Source: Clostridia bacterium (GTDB lineage: Bacteria > Bacillota > Clostridia > Oscillospirales > Acutalibacteraceae). From it: 41,010 nt of DNA. The stretch is from the NCBI GenBank assembly GCA_017434855.1, contig JAFRUA010000060.1, positions 1 to 41,010 of the forward strand, read 5' to 3'. How positions within the stretch are numbered: the first letter of the stretch is position 1; every line of letters starts with the position of its first letter. This document shows, in pieces, positions 23,494-30,996 of this stretch. The notes under the pieces are model-generated. The model was not told the origin of the DNA. It did no database searches and saw only the letters and a list, made by a program, of their open reading frames with translations. Made by a program: the position numbers and the translations under genes.

Positions 23494-24591
23494 TCAGTGT
23501 TTTTCCAGCGCTTGCATCACCAGACGCACCACCCGGTCGGTGGAATGCCCGTCGCAGGCGCCGGCCTCTTTTTGGCAGAACGCGGCAAGTTTTCCCTGAT
23601 CCTGCTGCTTCTTTGCCCGGCGCAGCGCCGGCAGCAGACCGGACGGGTCACGGACGATCTCTCCCGGCAGATCGGTTTCATAGTCGAGATAAAAGTCACG
23701 CTCATAGCTGTCAAGGTCCGGCGCATAAAACACCAGCGGCAGCCCCAGCAGCGCAGCGTCAAACAGGACCGACGAATAATCGGTGACGACCACGTTGGCG
23801 GCCGACAGCAGCGCCGTGGTGGAAACATCAGTCAGGTCGGTCACCCGCTCAAACGCGCCTTCGGGAAAGAAAGGCGTTTTCATCACCGGGTGGCGGCGAA
23901 CCACAAGCAGTTCGTTCGGCTTCAGCGCGTCGTTCAGCGCAGAAAAGTCAAGCTGCGGGTCAAAGTCGGTGACCACGCCGTCTGCCTCGCGGAATGTCGG
24001 AACGTACAAATAAACCGTCTTGCCCTTCAGCTCCGGGTGCGCGTCCAGCAGCGCGGCGCGCGTTTCGTTCAGGCGGGCTTTGTCCAGCAGCGTGTCGGTA
24101 CGCGGCACACCGAGCGCCTTCACCACGTCAAGGTCCACACCGAACGCGCTGGCATAAAACAGCCGCACATAGTTTGACGACACGCAGACGTGGGTGTATT
24201 GCGCATGGGTGTTGATCTCATCCTGACGTGAAAGGTTGGACGGCGCATCCAGTCCGAAGCGCTTGAACGCCCCCACGGCGTGCCAGATCTGGATCACACG
24301 CTGCCCCTTGCGCAGCCTGACGTCACGCAGATACTTGAGATAATCGTCGGTCAGGATCACGCGGGACGTCAACAGCAGGCGCCGCACCCGCAGCGCGTCA
24401 AGGCGCGTATGCGGCAGCATTTTGGCAAAGATCACGGTTTTGACGCCCAGGTTTTGCACCACGGCGTCCAGATTTTCAAGCAGGGCGCCGTCGCTGCGGA
24501 TGGTATAGACGAACACGCGCTTTCGCACCGGCAGGCAGTGAAACAGCGCGACGGTCAGGACTGATAAGAAATGGATGAGTTTTCTCTTCAA
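23494..24591 (-). CDS. CDP-glycerol glycerophosphotransferase-family protein
   Basis: The protein has 365 residues, starting at TTG behind GGAGG seven bases away; no better ATG exists. A short hydrophobic or amphipathic N-terminus (LIHFLSVLTVALFHCLP) suggests membrane association. Family motifs are IQIWHAVGAFKRFG (about 100-113), VYLYVPTFRE, VVRRHPVM and TDYSSVLFDAALLGLPLVFY. TagB/TagF-type enzymes transfer glycerol or ribitol phosphate from CDP-alditols to build teichoic acids. The short form here could instead act in capsular or surface-polymer decoration. No other teichoic acid gene is nearby. It lies between the FtsEX-M23 operon terminator and the ilvB promoter. Confidence 0.85.
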   Translation of the reverse strand: MKRKLIHFLSVLTVALFHCLPVRKRVFVYTIRSDGALLENLDAVVQNLGVKTVIFAKMLPHTRLDALRVRRLLLTSRVILTDDYLKYLRDVRLRKGQRVIQIWHAVGAFKRFGLDAPSNLSRQDEINTHAQYTHVCVSSNYVRLFYASAFGVDLDVVKALGVPRTDTLLDKARLNETRAALLDAHPELKGKTVYLYVPTFREADGVVTDFDPQLDFSALNDALKPNELLVVRRHPVMKTPFFPEGAFERVTDLTDVSTTALLSAANVVVTDYSSVLFDAALLGLPLVFYAPDLDSYERDFYLDYETDLPGEIVRDPSGLLPALRRAKKQQDQGKLAAFCQKEAGACDGHSTDRVVRLVMQALEKH

Positions 24592-24617
24592 AGATATTCC
24601 TCCGAATCAGCGGTATC

Positions 24618-24646
24618 AAAAAGGGTGCGGCATTCAGGCGCACCCC
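24618..24646 (-). terminator. Terminator of the ftsEX-M23 operon
   Basis: The minus strand has GGGTGCG/CGCACCC (24623-24629 and 24639-24645) followed by TTTTT. It lies 15 bp beyond the stop of the last M23 gene and just before the ribosome site of the next gene, which therefore depends on read-through or an unseen promoter. Confidence 0.85.
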
Positions 24647-24660
24647 GGTTGATTTGTTTG

Positions 24661-26130
24661 TTACGGTTTGGTGACGTAGTTCATGGGATTTTGTTTGACG
24701 TTGTTATAGCGCACCTCAAAGTGCAGGTGCGGGCCGGTGGAATTGCCGGTGGAACCGACATTGGCGATCTGATAGCCCTTTTCCACATGCTGCCCTTCGG
24801 TCACTGTCAGGTTGGAGCAATGGCCATAGATCGTGGTGAACCCGTCGCCGTGGTCGATGACCACATAGCGGCCATAGCCCGTGGTGCCCCAGATGGCGCC
24901 GATGACCGTGCCGGACCGGGAAGCATAAACCGGCTGGCCGTAGATGCCGCTGCCGGCGATGTCGGTGCCGCCGTGGAACGCGTTGCCGCCGATGCTGGCG
25001 TCGCGGTACCCGAACCCGCTGGAGATATAACACGGATAGTTTCCGAGCGGCCAGGCCCAGCTTTCACCGGACACATAGGGCGCCGCGCTGGTGGGCTGCT
25101 CTGTTGTGGACGGCGCGGTGTCGCTGGGATCGCCGTTGCCGACGTCGCCCGTGGTGGAATCGCTGGGGTCGCCGTTGCCGATGTCGGCCGCAGTACTGGG
25201 CGCGGTCGTGGTGGTCGGCGGGGCTGTGGTCGGTACGGTTGTGGTGGTCGGCGGCTCGGTCGTCATGTGGGCCAGGATCAGCTCGTCCAGCTCACGGTCC
25301 GCCTGTGCGCGCTCCGCCTCCAGTTGTTTGATATAATCCTCATAGGCGGCGCTGGTTTTGTCGATCTTGTCGATAAAGGTCGCAATCGCGGCATAGTCCT
25401 TTTCCAACTGGTCCGTCGTCGCCTGGTATTCCATCTTTTTGGCGTTCAGTTCGTTCTTTTTGTCGATACTGAGCTGCTTGGTGGCGGTGACGGCGGCGTG
25501 CTTTTCTTCCAGCACCTCTTGTTTTTTGTTCAGTTGCTCTTTGGTCAGGTTCAGTTGGCGCACCTGGTCGCGGAACCCGTTGATGACCTTGCGGTCGTTT
25601 TCGCTCATGCGCTTCATCATTTCAAGATGCGTCAAAAAGCTTGCCAATGTGTCTGAACCCATCAGCAGCTTGAGCGCGGACTGGTTGCCGGTCATATAGG
25701 ACGCCTTGAGCTTGCGGCTCAGTTCCTCCCTGGAATCGCGGATGTTTTGCTTGATCTGCTTGATCTGTGTCTGGGCAAGCTTGACCTCTTCATCCAGCAG
25801 CGCGATCTCATTTTTCAGTTGCTTGAGCTGATTGTCATACTTTGCGATCTCTTCGTCAATGGCTTTGATCTGCTGATTCAGGGCGTCTGCCTTTTTCTCC
25901 ACAGCCGCGATCTGCGCTTCCAGCGTCTGGAGATACTCCTGCTGCGCCTCTTTGCGGTCGGCAAGGTCGCCGAGCTTTTTTTGATTCTCTTTGATCTCCT
26001 GCTCCAGCCGATCGACTTCGTCCTCCAGGTCCTGCATCGTGGCCGCCTGGGCGGGCGCGGTGCGGAACGATGAAAACGCGCACAGCAAAAGCAGTGTCAG
26101 CGAGAGAAACAGCGCAATGGATCTTTTCAT
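24661..26130 (-). CDS. Secreted coiled-coil M23 (LytM) peptidase, copy 1
   Basis: The protein has 489 residues from ATG 26130; GAAAGG precedes it and lies inside the extra upstream codons. A signal peptide (MKRSIALFLSLTLLLL, cleavage near AQA) is followed by a long coiled coil (about 30-270), a Thr/Pro linker with a repeated GNGDPSD motif, and the M23 domain (about 365-489). HGGTD and HLHFE keep the metal-binding His and Asp, so peptidase activity is plausible, unlike degenerate EnvC activators. The coiled coil resembles EnvC and PcsB, which are gated by FtsEX. Its tandem paralogue lies 20 bp upstream and ftsX-ftsE before that. The role inferred is cleavage of peptidoglycan crosslinks at division. 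Confidence 0.88.
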   Translation of the reverse strand: MKRSIALFLSLTLLLLCAFSSFRTAPAQAATMQDLEDEVDRLEQEIKENQKKLGDLADRKEAQQEYLQTLEAQIAAVEKKADALNQQIKAIDEEIAKYDNQLKQLKNEIALLDEEVKLAQTQIKQIKQNIRDSREELSRKLKASYMTGNQSALKLLMGSDTLASFLTHLEMMKRMSENDRKVINGFRDQVRQLNLTKEQLNKKQEVLEEKHAAVTATKQLSIDKKNELNAKKMEYQATTDQLEKDYAAIATFIDKIDKTSAAYEDYIKQLEAERAQADRELDELILAHMTTEPPTTTTVPTTAPPTTTTAPSTAADIGNGDPSDSTTGDVGNGDPSDTAPSTTEQPTSAAPYVSGESWAWPLGNYPCYISSGFGYRDASIGGNAFHGGTDIAGSGIYGQPVYASRSGTVIGAIWGTTGYGRYVVIDHGDGFTTIYGHCSNLTVTEGQHVEKGYQIANVGSTGNSTGPHLHFEVRYNNVKQNPMNYVTKP

Positions 26131-26150
26131 AGACGCCAGCCTTTCATAAA

Positions 26151-27506
26151 TCAATGGGATACATAGTTCAGGGGATTCTGCTTTTCTCCGTTATAACGCA
26201 CCTCAAAGTGCAGGTGCGGGCCGGTGGAGTTGCCGGTGGAGCCGACGTTGGCGATCTGCTGGCCCTTGGAAACGCTTTGTCCCTCGGAAACCGTCAGGTT
26301 GGAGCAGTGACCGTAGACGGTGCTGAAGCCGTCGCCGTGGTCGATGATGACATAGCGGCCGTAGCCGGTGGTCCCCCAGACGGCCGTGACGACCGTGCCC
26401 GCGCGCGAAGCGTAGACCGGTTTGCCGTAGATGCCGCCGCCGGTGATGTCGATGCCGCCGTGGAAGCTCCACCCGGAGATGGAGGCGCTGCGGTTGCCGA
26501 AGCCGCTGGAAATATACGACGACGCGTTGCCGACCGGCCACAGCCAGGTGTCGCCGCTGGAATAGGTCTGACCCGTGGTCATGCTGCCGCTGCCGCCGGA
26601 ACCGGAGCTTGAACCGGAGCTTGAGCCACTGGTGCTGTGCGCCGCCTGATAGGCGCGGATCTGCCGTTCGATCTCGGCATCTGCCGCGGCGCGCTCTTTT
26701 TCAAGGTTTTTGATATAATTCTCATAGGTCGCGCTGGTCTGATCCAACTGACTCAGATAACTGCTGGTCGCGCTGTAGCTCTTTTCCAGCGAACGGATCG
26801 CCTGTTGATATTCCTGCTTCTTTGCGTCCAGCTCCGCCTTTTTTTCAAGCGTCTGGGCGCGCACGCCCTCCACCTCGGTCTTTTTGGCGTCGACCTCGGC
26901 CTTCTGTTCGTTCAGAAGGTTGCGCTTTTCTCGCAGCTCCAGCACCAGCGCGCGGAACCCTTCGATCGCGTCACGGTCGTTTTCACTCGTGCGCTTCATC
27001 ATTTCCAGATGCGTCAAAAAGCTCGCCAGCGTGTCGGCGCCCATCAGGATCTTCAGCGTGGACTGGTTGCCCGTCATATAGGACGCCTTGAGCTTGCGGC
27101 TCAGCTCGTCCTTGGATTGCTCGATCTCTGCCTTGGTCTCGTTGATCGCGTCGTTGGTCTGGCCGATCTGGACATTCAGGGCCTTGATCTCTTTTTTCAG
27201 CGCTTTGATCTGGCTGTTGAGGTCTTTCAGTTCTTTTTCCACGGCCTGCACCTGCAGGTTCACCGTGTCGACCTTTTCCTGCGTCGCGGCGATCTGGCTG
27301 TTGAGCGCGTCCAGCATTTCCTGCTGCGCTTCTTTTTTCTCTTTCAGTTCATTGATCTTTTGTTTGTTGGCCGCGATCTGCTCGTCGATCTTATCGATCT
27401 TTTCTTCCAGCTCGGCCCGCGTTTCGGCAGACGCCGGCGCGGTCGGCAGGCTCAGGACCGAAAACAGCAGCACAACGGTCAGCAGCAAAGACAAACATCG
27501 TTTCAT
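26151..27506 (-). CDS. Secreted coiled-coil M23 (LytM) peptidase, copy 2
   Basis: The protein has 451 residues. The architecture is the same as the neighbour's: signal peptide (MKRCLSLLLTVVLLF, cleavage near ASA), coiled coil (about 28-285), linker, M23 domain with HGGID and HLHFE. The linker differs: Gly/Ser-rich (SSGSSSGSGGSGS) instead of Thr/Pro-rich. The block SRKLKASYMTGNQS and the catalytic domain are nearly identical between copies, indicating tandem duplication with linker exchange. AAAGGAGGG precedes the ATG. It follows ftsX by 27 bp. Both copies keep catalytic residues, so they may divide labour in timing or position. They are named by domain only, since no close characterised homologue is certain. 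Confidence 0.88.
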   Translation of the reverse strand: MKRCLSLLLTVVLLFSVLSLPTAPASAETRAELEEKIDKIDEQIAANKQKINELKEKKEAQQEMLDALNSQIAATQEKVDTVNLQVQAVEKELKDLNSQIKALKKEIKALNVQIGQTNDAINETKAEIEQSKDELSRKLKASYMTGNQSTLKILMGADTLASFLTHLEMMKRTSENDRDAIEGFRALVLELREKRNLLNEQKAEVDAKKTEVEGVRAQTLEKKAELDAKKQEYQQAIRSLEKSYSATSSYLSQLDQTSATYENYIKNLEKERAAADAEIERQIRAYQAAHSTSGSSSGSSSGSGGSGSMTTGQTYSSGDTWLWPVGNASSYISSGFGNRSASISGWSFHGGIDITGGGIYGKPVYASRAGTVVTAVWGTTGYGRYVIIDHGDGFSTVYGHCSNLTVSEGQSVSKGQQIANVGSTGNSTGPHLHFEVRYNGEKQNPLNYVSH

Positions 27507-27533
27507 GGGAAGCCCTCCTTTCGGGAACGTGCC

Positions 27534-28499
27534 TCAGTTATTCAGTTGTGATTCACTGCCCTCTTTGCGCAGATAGCGCTTGAGCGAAACCACACTGCCG
27601 AAGGAACCGAGCAGGATACCGGCAACGATATAGCCGCCGATGTACCACCACAGGAAATCGGTCACGGTGAACGTGGAGGACCCGAACAGTTCCAGCAGGG
27701 AATTGAGCGCGTTCCCCTCTGAGATCTGCAGCGCATAGGTCAGGCCCATCGCCAGCAGACCGGAAAGGATGCCGATGAAAATACCCTCGATCATAAACGG
27801 CCAGCTGATGAAGGCGTTGGTTGCACCCACGGACTTCATGACCTGGATGTCGATCTTGCGCGACACCATGGTGATGCGGATGGTGTTGCCGATGATGAAC
27901 AGCGAAACGACCACCAGCACGGCAACGATCACCACGCACACGATGGTGACGGATTTTTGCAGCGTCGAAATCTGATTGACGATCTCCTGGTCGTTGCGTA
28001 CATATTGGATGTTGTCGATCTCATTGATTTTGGCCAGTGTGGAATCAAAGCTGTCGATGTCCTTGACCGTCACGCGGAAAGAATCCGGCAGCGGATTTTC
28101 GATGCCGATGTTTTCCAGATCGGCCTCATCCACCTCGATGATCTTCATCTGCTCGTCAAAGGCCTGTTCGCGTGAAACGAATTCCACATCGGTCACGTTC
28201 TCGATCTGTTCCAGGTCGCTGCGGATCTGGTCCAGCCCGGTCTGGTCCAGCCCGTCGTTGGCAAACACGACCACGACATTTTGATTTTCAACGTCCTTGA
28301 CAAGGATCTGAATATTGAACACCAGCAGCGTGGAAATGCCGATCAGCAGCAGGCACGCCGTCAAAACGCTGACGGACGAAATCGTCATGGTGCGGTTGAC
28401 AACCAGGTTGCGCAGGCCCATCTTGGTCAAATATGTCGTATTCAGTCCGCCGGAGCGTTTGCGCCCGCCGGACGTCTGCGCGTTGGATTTTTTAGACAT
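27534..28499 (-). CDS. ftsX: Cell-division ABC transporter-like permease FtsX
   Basis: The protein has 321 residues from the ATG at 28499, which overlaps the ftsE stop by eight bases. It has four transmembrane segments (near 35-60, 185-210, 240-262 and 288-310) and a large extracellular loop between the first two (DQTGLDQIRSDLEQIENVTD region) that in other species contacts the coiled coil of the hydrolase. IRITMVSRKIDIQVMKSVGA is the family's signature before the third helix. With FtsE it transmits ATP-driven conformational change to a periplasmic or extracellular hydrolase. Two candidate partners follow directly in the operon. Confidence 0.93.
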   Translation of the reverse strand: MSKKSNAQTSGGRKRSGGLNTTYLTKMGLRNLVVNRTMTISSVSVLTACLLLIGISTLLVFNIQILVKDVENQNVVVVFANDGLDQTGLDQIRSDLEQIENVTDVEFVSREQAFDEQMKIIEVDEADLENIGIENPLPDSFRVTVKDIDSFDSTLAKINEIDNIQYVRNDQEIVNQISTLQKSVTIVCVVIVAVLVVVSLFIIGNTIRITMVSRKIDIQVMKSVGATNAFISWPFMIEGIFIGILSGLLAMGLTYALQISEGNALNSLLELFGSSTFTVTDFLWWYIGGYIVAGILLGSFGSVVSLKRYLRKEGSESQLNN

Positions 28500-29382
28500 G
28501 ATCGGGCACCTCCTCAACCGTTGCTTCAAAGCCGGACAAACCGTTTGCCGGCTGTGTGGGCACCGCAGTCGCGGGCACCGTCTGTGTCAGGGCGTCCCCG
28601 TCAAGGAACAGCTCCTGCGTTGTCTCTATGACCGGCGGCATCACGGGCGCGGCGGGCTGCACCGGAACCGTTGCGGCGGTCGGCGCCTCTGCCGGCTGTG
28701 CGGGTGCAGACACCATGGCGGGACGGTCTGAAACGATGCGTCCGTTTTCAATCGTGACGATGCGGTGGTTGAACTGGCGCACCAGCTCCAGGTCATGGGT
28801 CACGACCACCACGGTCGCACCCAGGGAATTGATCTTGTCAAACAGCGTCATGATTTCGGAAGAAAGGATCGGGTCTAGGTTGCCGGTCGGCTCGTCGGCA
28901 ATGATGATGCCGGGGTTGTTGACCAGCGCACGGGCAATCGCCACACGCTGCCGCTCGCCGGTGGACAACTGGTTCGGAAGGTTCTTTGCTTTGGCAGACA
29001 GATCCACCAGCCGCAGCACATATTTGACGCGCTTGCGGATGATGCGCTCGCCAAGGCCGATCACGCGCAGCGCAAACGCCACGTTGTCATAAACCGTCAT
29101 CTTCGGAATCAGGCGGAAGTCCTGAAACACGATGCCCAGCATACGCCGCAGATACGGCAGCTCTTTTTTGCGGATGCGCGTCATGTTGAACGGGCCGACG
29201 ATGACCGCGCCGGAATCGACCTTTTCCTGCCCCATAATGACGTTGAGGAACGAGCTTTTGCCCGCGCCGGACGCGCCGACCACGAACACGAACTCGCCGT
29301 CGTCAATGCGGACAGAAACGTTGTCGAGCGCAACCACGCCGTTCGTTTTGTACCTCATGTTGACATTTTTGAATTCAATCAT
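28492..29382 (-). CDS. ftsE: Cell-division ATP-binding protein FtsE with C-terminal extension
   Basis: The protein has 296 residues; FtsE is normally about 225-230. Walker A is GASGAGKSS (36-44), the Q-loop FQDFRLI, the signature LSTGERQRV (139-147; Gly replaced by Thr in the usual LSGGE) and Walker B IIIADEP with TGNLD. The extra residues 221-296 are Ala/Pro/Thr-rich (VSAPAQPAEAPTAATVPVQP), look disordered and end at the ftsX overlap. It powers the FtsEX complex at the septum. The ribosome site is weak (AAAAGATAAG). The tail could tether division proteins or be a linker without function. The open frame is continuous, so it is not a frameshift artefact. Confidence 0.93.
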   Translation of the reverse strand: MIEFKNVNMRYKTNGVVALDNVSVRIDDGEFVFVVGASGAGKSSFLNVIMGQEKVDSGAVIVGPFNMTRIRKKELPYLRRMLGIVFQDFRLIPKMTVYDNVAFALRVIGLGERIIRKRVKYVLRLVDLSAKAKNLPNQLSTGERQRVAIARALVNNPGIIIADEPTGNLDPILSSEIMTLFDKINSLGATVVVVTHDLELVRQFNHRIVTIENGRIVSDRPAMVSAPAQPAEAPTAATVPVQPAAPVMPPVIETTQELFLDGDALTQTVPATAVPTQPANGLSGFEATVEEVPDHV

Positions 29383-29442
29383 AACTTATCTTTTCTTTCT
29401 CTGAGAATTTCCGCCCCTGCGGATCGGTCGCGCACCGGATGA

Positions 29443-30528
29443 TCAATACTTCACCGGTTTCGCGTCAAGATATTTTTTCACCATCAGCGCCACTTTGAAC
29501 ACGATTGCGTCGTCAAATTCGCGCAGATCCAGGCCGGTGAGCTTTTTGATCTTTTCCAGGCGATAGACCAGCGTGTTTCTGTGCACAAAGAGCTTGCGCG
29601 ATGTTTCTGAAACATTCAGGTTGTTTTCAAAGAATTTCTGGATGGTAAACAGCGTTTCATGATCCAGACCGACGATCGAGCCTTTTTTGAAGATCTCCTT
29701 CAGGAACATCTCGCACAGCGTGGTCGGCAGCTGATAGATCAGGCGGGCAATGCCCAGGTTTTCATAGGTGATGATCGTCTTTTCGGTATCAAAGACTTTG
29801 CCGACCTCCAGCGCGATCTGCGCCTCTTTGAAGGACCGCGGCAGATCCTTGAGCGAATTGACGATGGAGCCGATACCGATGACCGCATTGACAAAGTATT
29901 CGGTATGCAGAGAGTCCACAATGGAACGCGCCAGCTTTTCCAGATCCTTCATTTCGTTGCCGGCGCGCAGCTCTTTGACCAGCGCGATGTCGGTTTCGTT
30001 GATGCTGATGACCAGATCTTTTTGCTTGTCGGGGAACAGCTTCTGGATCGCGTCGGTCGCAGAGATGTCAGAGCGCTCCTTCAGCCGGATCAGCAGCACG
30101 CAGCGCGCAACCTCGTTGTTGAAGCCGAACTCGCGCGTTTTGAGATAGATATCGCCCGGCAAAATGTTGTCGAGGATCACGTTTTTGATGAAGTTGTTGC
30201 GGTCATACTTTTCATCATAGTATTGCTTGATCCCGTTGAGCGAAACCGCGATCAGGCGCGCATAGTTTGCCGCAGATTCATCGTCGCCATCCACAAACAC
30301 GGCGGCGTCCGGGTGCATCTGGGTCCCGATCGGCATATAGGTTTTGCCGCCGAGCACGCACACCTCATAAGACACCAGGTCGTCACGGATGCGGATCACG
30401 TCCGTTTCGCCGATGCGCCGCAGGTCGCTGCAGCAGATGATGATGCCGTTGCCGTCGACAACGCCGATGGTCCGGTCGATCGCGTCCTTCATTTGATGGA
30501 TGATTCCCTGAAAAAGTCTGTTCGACAT
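29443..30528 (-). CDS. CdaR/PucR-type transcriptional regulator
   Basis: The protein has 361 residues from the ATG at 30528, set by GGAGGG; an upstream ATG six codons earlier lacks a site. The N-terminal sugar-diacid-recognition-like domain (about 4-135, GVVDGNGIIICCSDLRRIG) should bind a small ligand. A GGDEF-like middle segment follows, and the C-terminal helix-turn-helix of the PucR family is at about 305-350 (NVSETSRKLFVHRNTLVYRL). CdaR activates sugar-acid use in E. coli; here no such genes are near. It lies 60 bp upstream of ftsE in the same direction, so it may control or be cotranscribed with the division operon. The ligand is unknown. Confidence 0.85.
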   Translation of the reverse strand: MSNRLFQGIIHQMKDAIDRTIGVVDGNGIIICCSDLRRIGETDVIRIRDDLVSYEVCVLGGKTYMPIGTQMHPDAAVFVDGDDESAANYARLIAVSLNGIKQYYDEKYDRNNFIKNVILDNILPGDIYLKTREFGFNNEVARCVLLIRLKERSDISATDAIQKLFPDKQKDLVISINETDIALVKELRAGNEMKDLEKLARSIVDSLHTEYFVNAVIGIGSIVNSLKDLPRSFKEAQIALEVGKVFDTEKTIITYENLGIARLIYQLPTTLCEMFLKEIFKKGSIVGLDHETLFTIQKFFENNLNVSETSRKLFVHRNTLVYRLEKIKKLTGLDLREFDDAIVFKVALMVKKYLDAKPVKY

Positions 30529-30627
30529 GGTAAGATCCCTCCGCATTTTTACCCTGCCCCCGTCAAAAGCCCGAAAGCAATCGCAAGGAACGCGGGTTTA
30601 TACATTTTGACGATTGTCACTTTTACC

Positions 30628-30656
30628 ATTTTACACAATTTGTCGGCATTTTGCAA
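30628..30656 (-). promoter_or_regulatory. Probable promoter of the CdaR-type gene
   Basis: The minus strand has TTGCAA (30651-30656), a 17-bp spacer and TAAAAT (30628-30633). A 12-bp inverted repeat TGAC-GATT-GTCA lies at 30608-30619 near the start point and may be an operator, perhaps for autoregulation. Confidence 0.6.
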
Positions 30657-30934
30657 TATAAAATGATAAATTTTTTAGATATTTTTTCAAAAACTTTTTT
30701 GCGAAGAAAATCTTTTTGTAAAATCCATCACTTTCTTTTCAAAAAATGCATGTTTTTTCGTTGACTTTTCCATTGTTCAAAATCACAAGAAAGTGCCGTC
30801 AAAGCCCGCGTTTATTCTGAACACCTGGTTTTCCTGTGCATTTTGACTATGCCGATCGTAGGTATTCTATCAGCAAAACTTTAATTCTAATTTAATCAAT
30901 CTGCCGGCGTGTCACGGCGGCGCCGGCAGCCCCC
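30657..30934. other. AT-rich intergenic region between divergent transcription units
   Basis: No gene is seen. 30657-30780 is strongly A/T-rich with several T-runs, likely promoter upstream DNA for the leftward regulator. 30900-30932 has an inverted repeat CTGCCGGC...GCCGGCAG (30901-30908 and 30922-30929), a possible hairpin just before the topB promoter. Confidence 0.5.
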
Positions 30935-30963
30935 TTGCCATCCAAATGAAAACATGTTATAAT
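30935..30963 (+). promoter_or_regulatory. Promoter of the topB gene group
   Basis: TTGCCA (30935-30940), a 17-bp spacer and TATAAT (30958-30963), with TG one base upstream of the -10. topB starts 33 bp downstream. Confidence 0.8.
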
Positions 30964-30996
30964 GATTATTGAAAGCAACGAAAGGAGCACACGCAA

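Noticed and set aside
25090-25270. Short sequence repeats in the Thr/Pro linker of the M23 gene as a possible CRISPR or satellite
   Set aside because: They are in-frame codons for a low-complexity linker with the duplicated GNGDPSD motif; there are no spacers of regular length.
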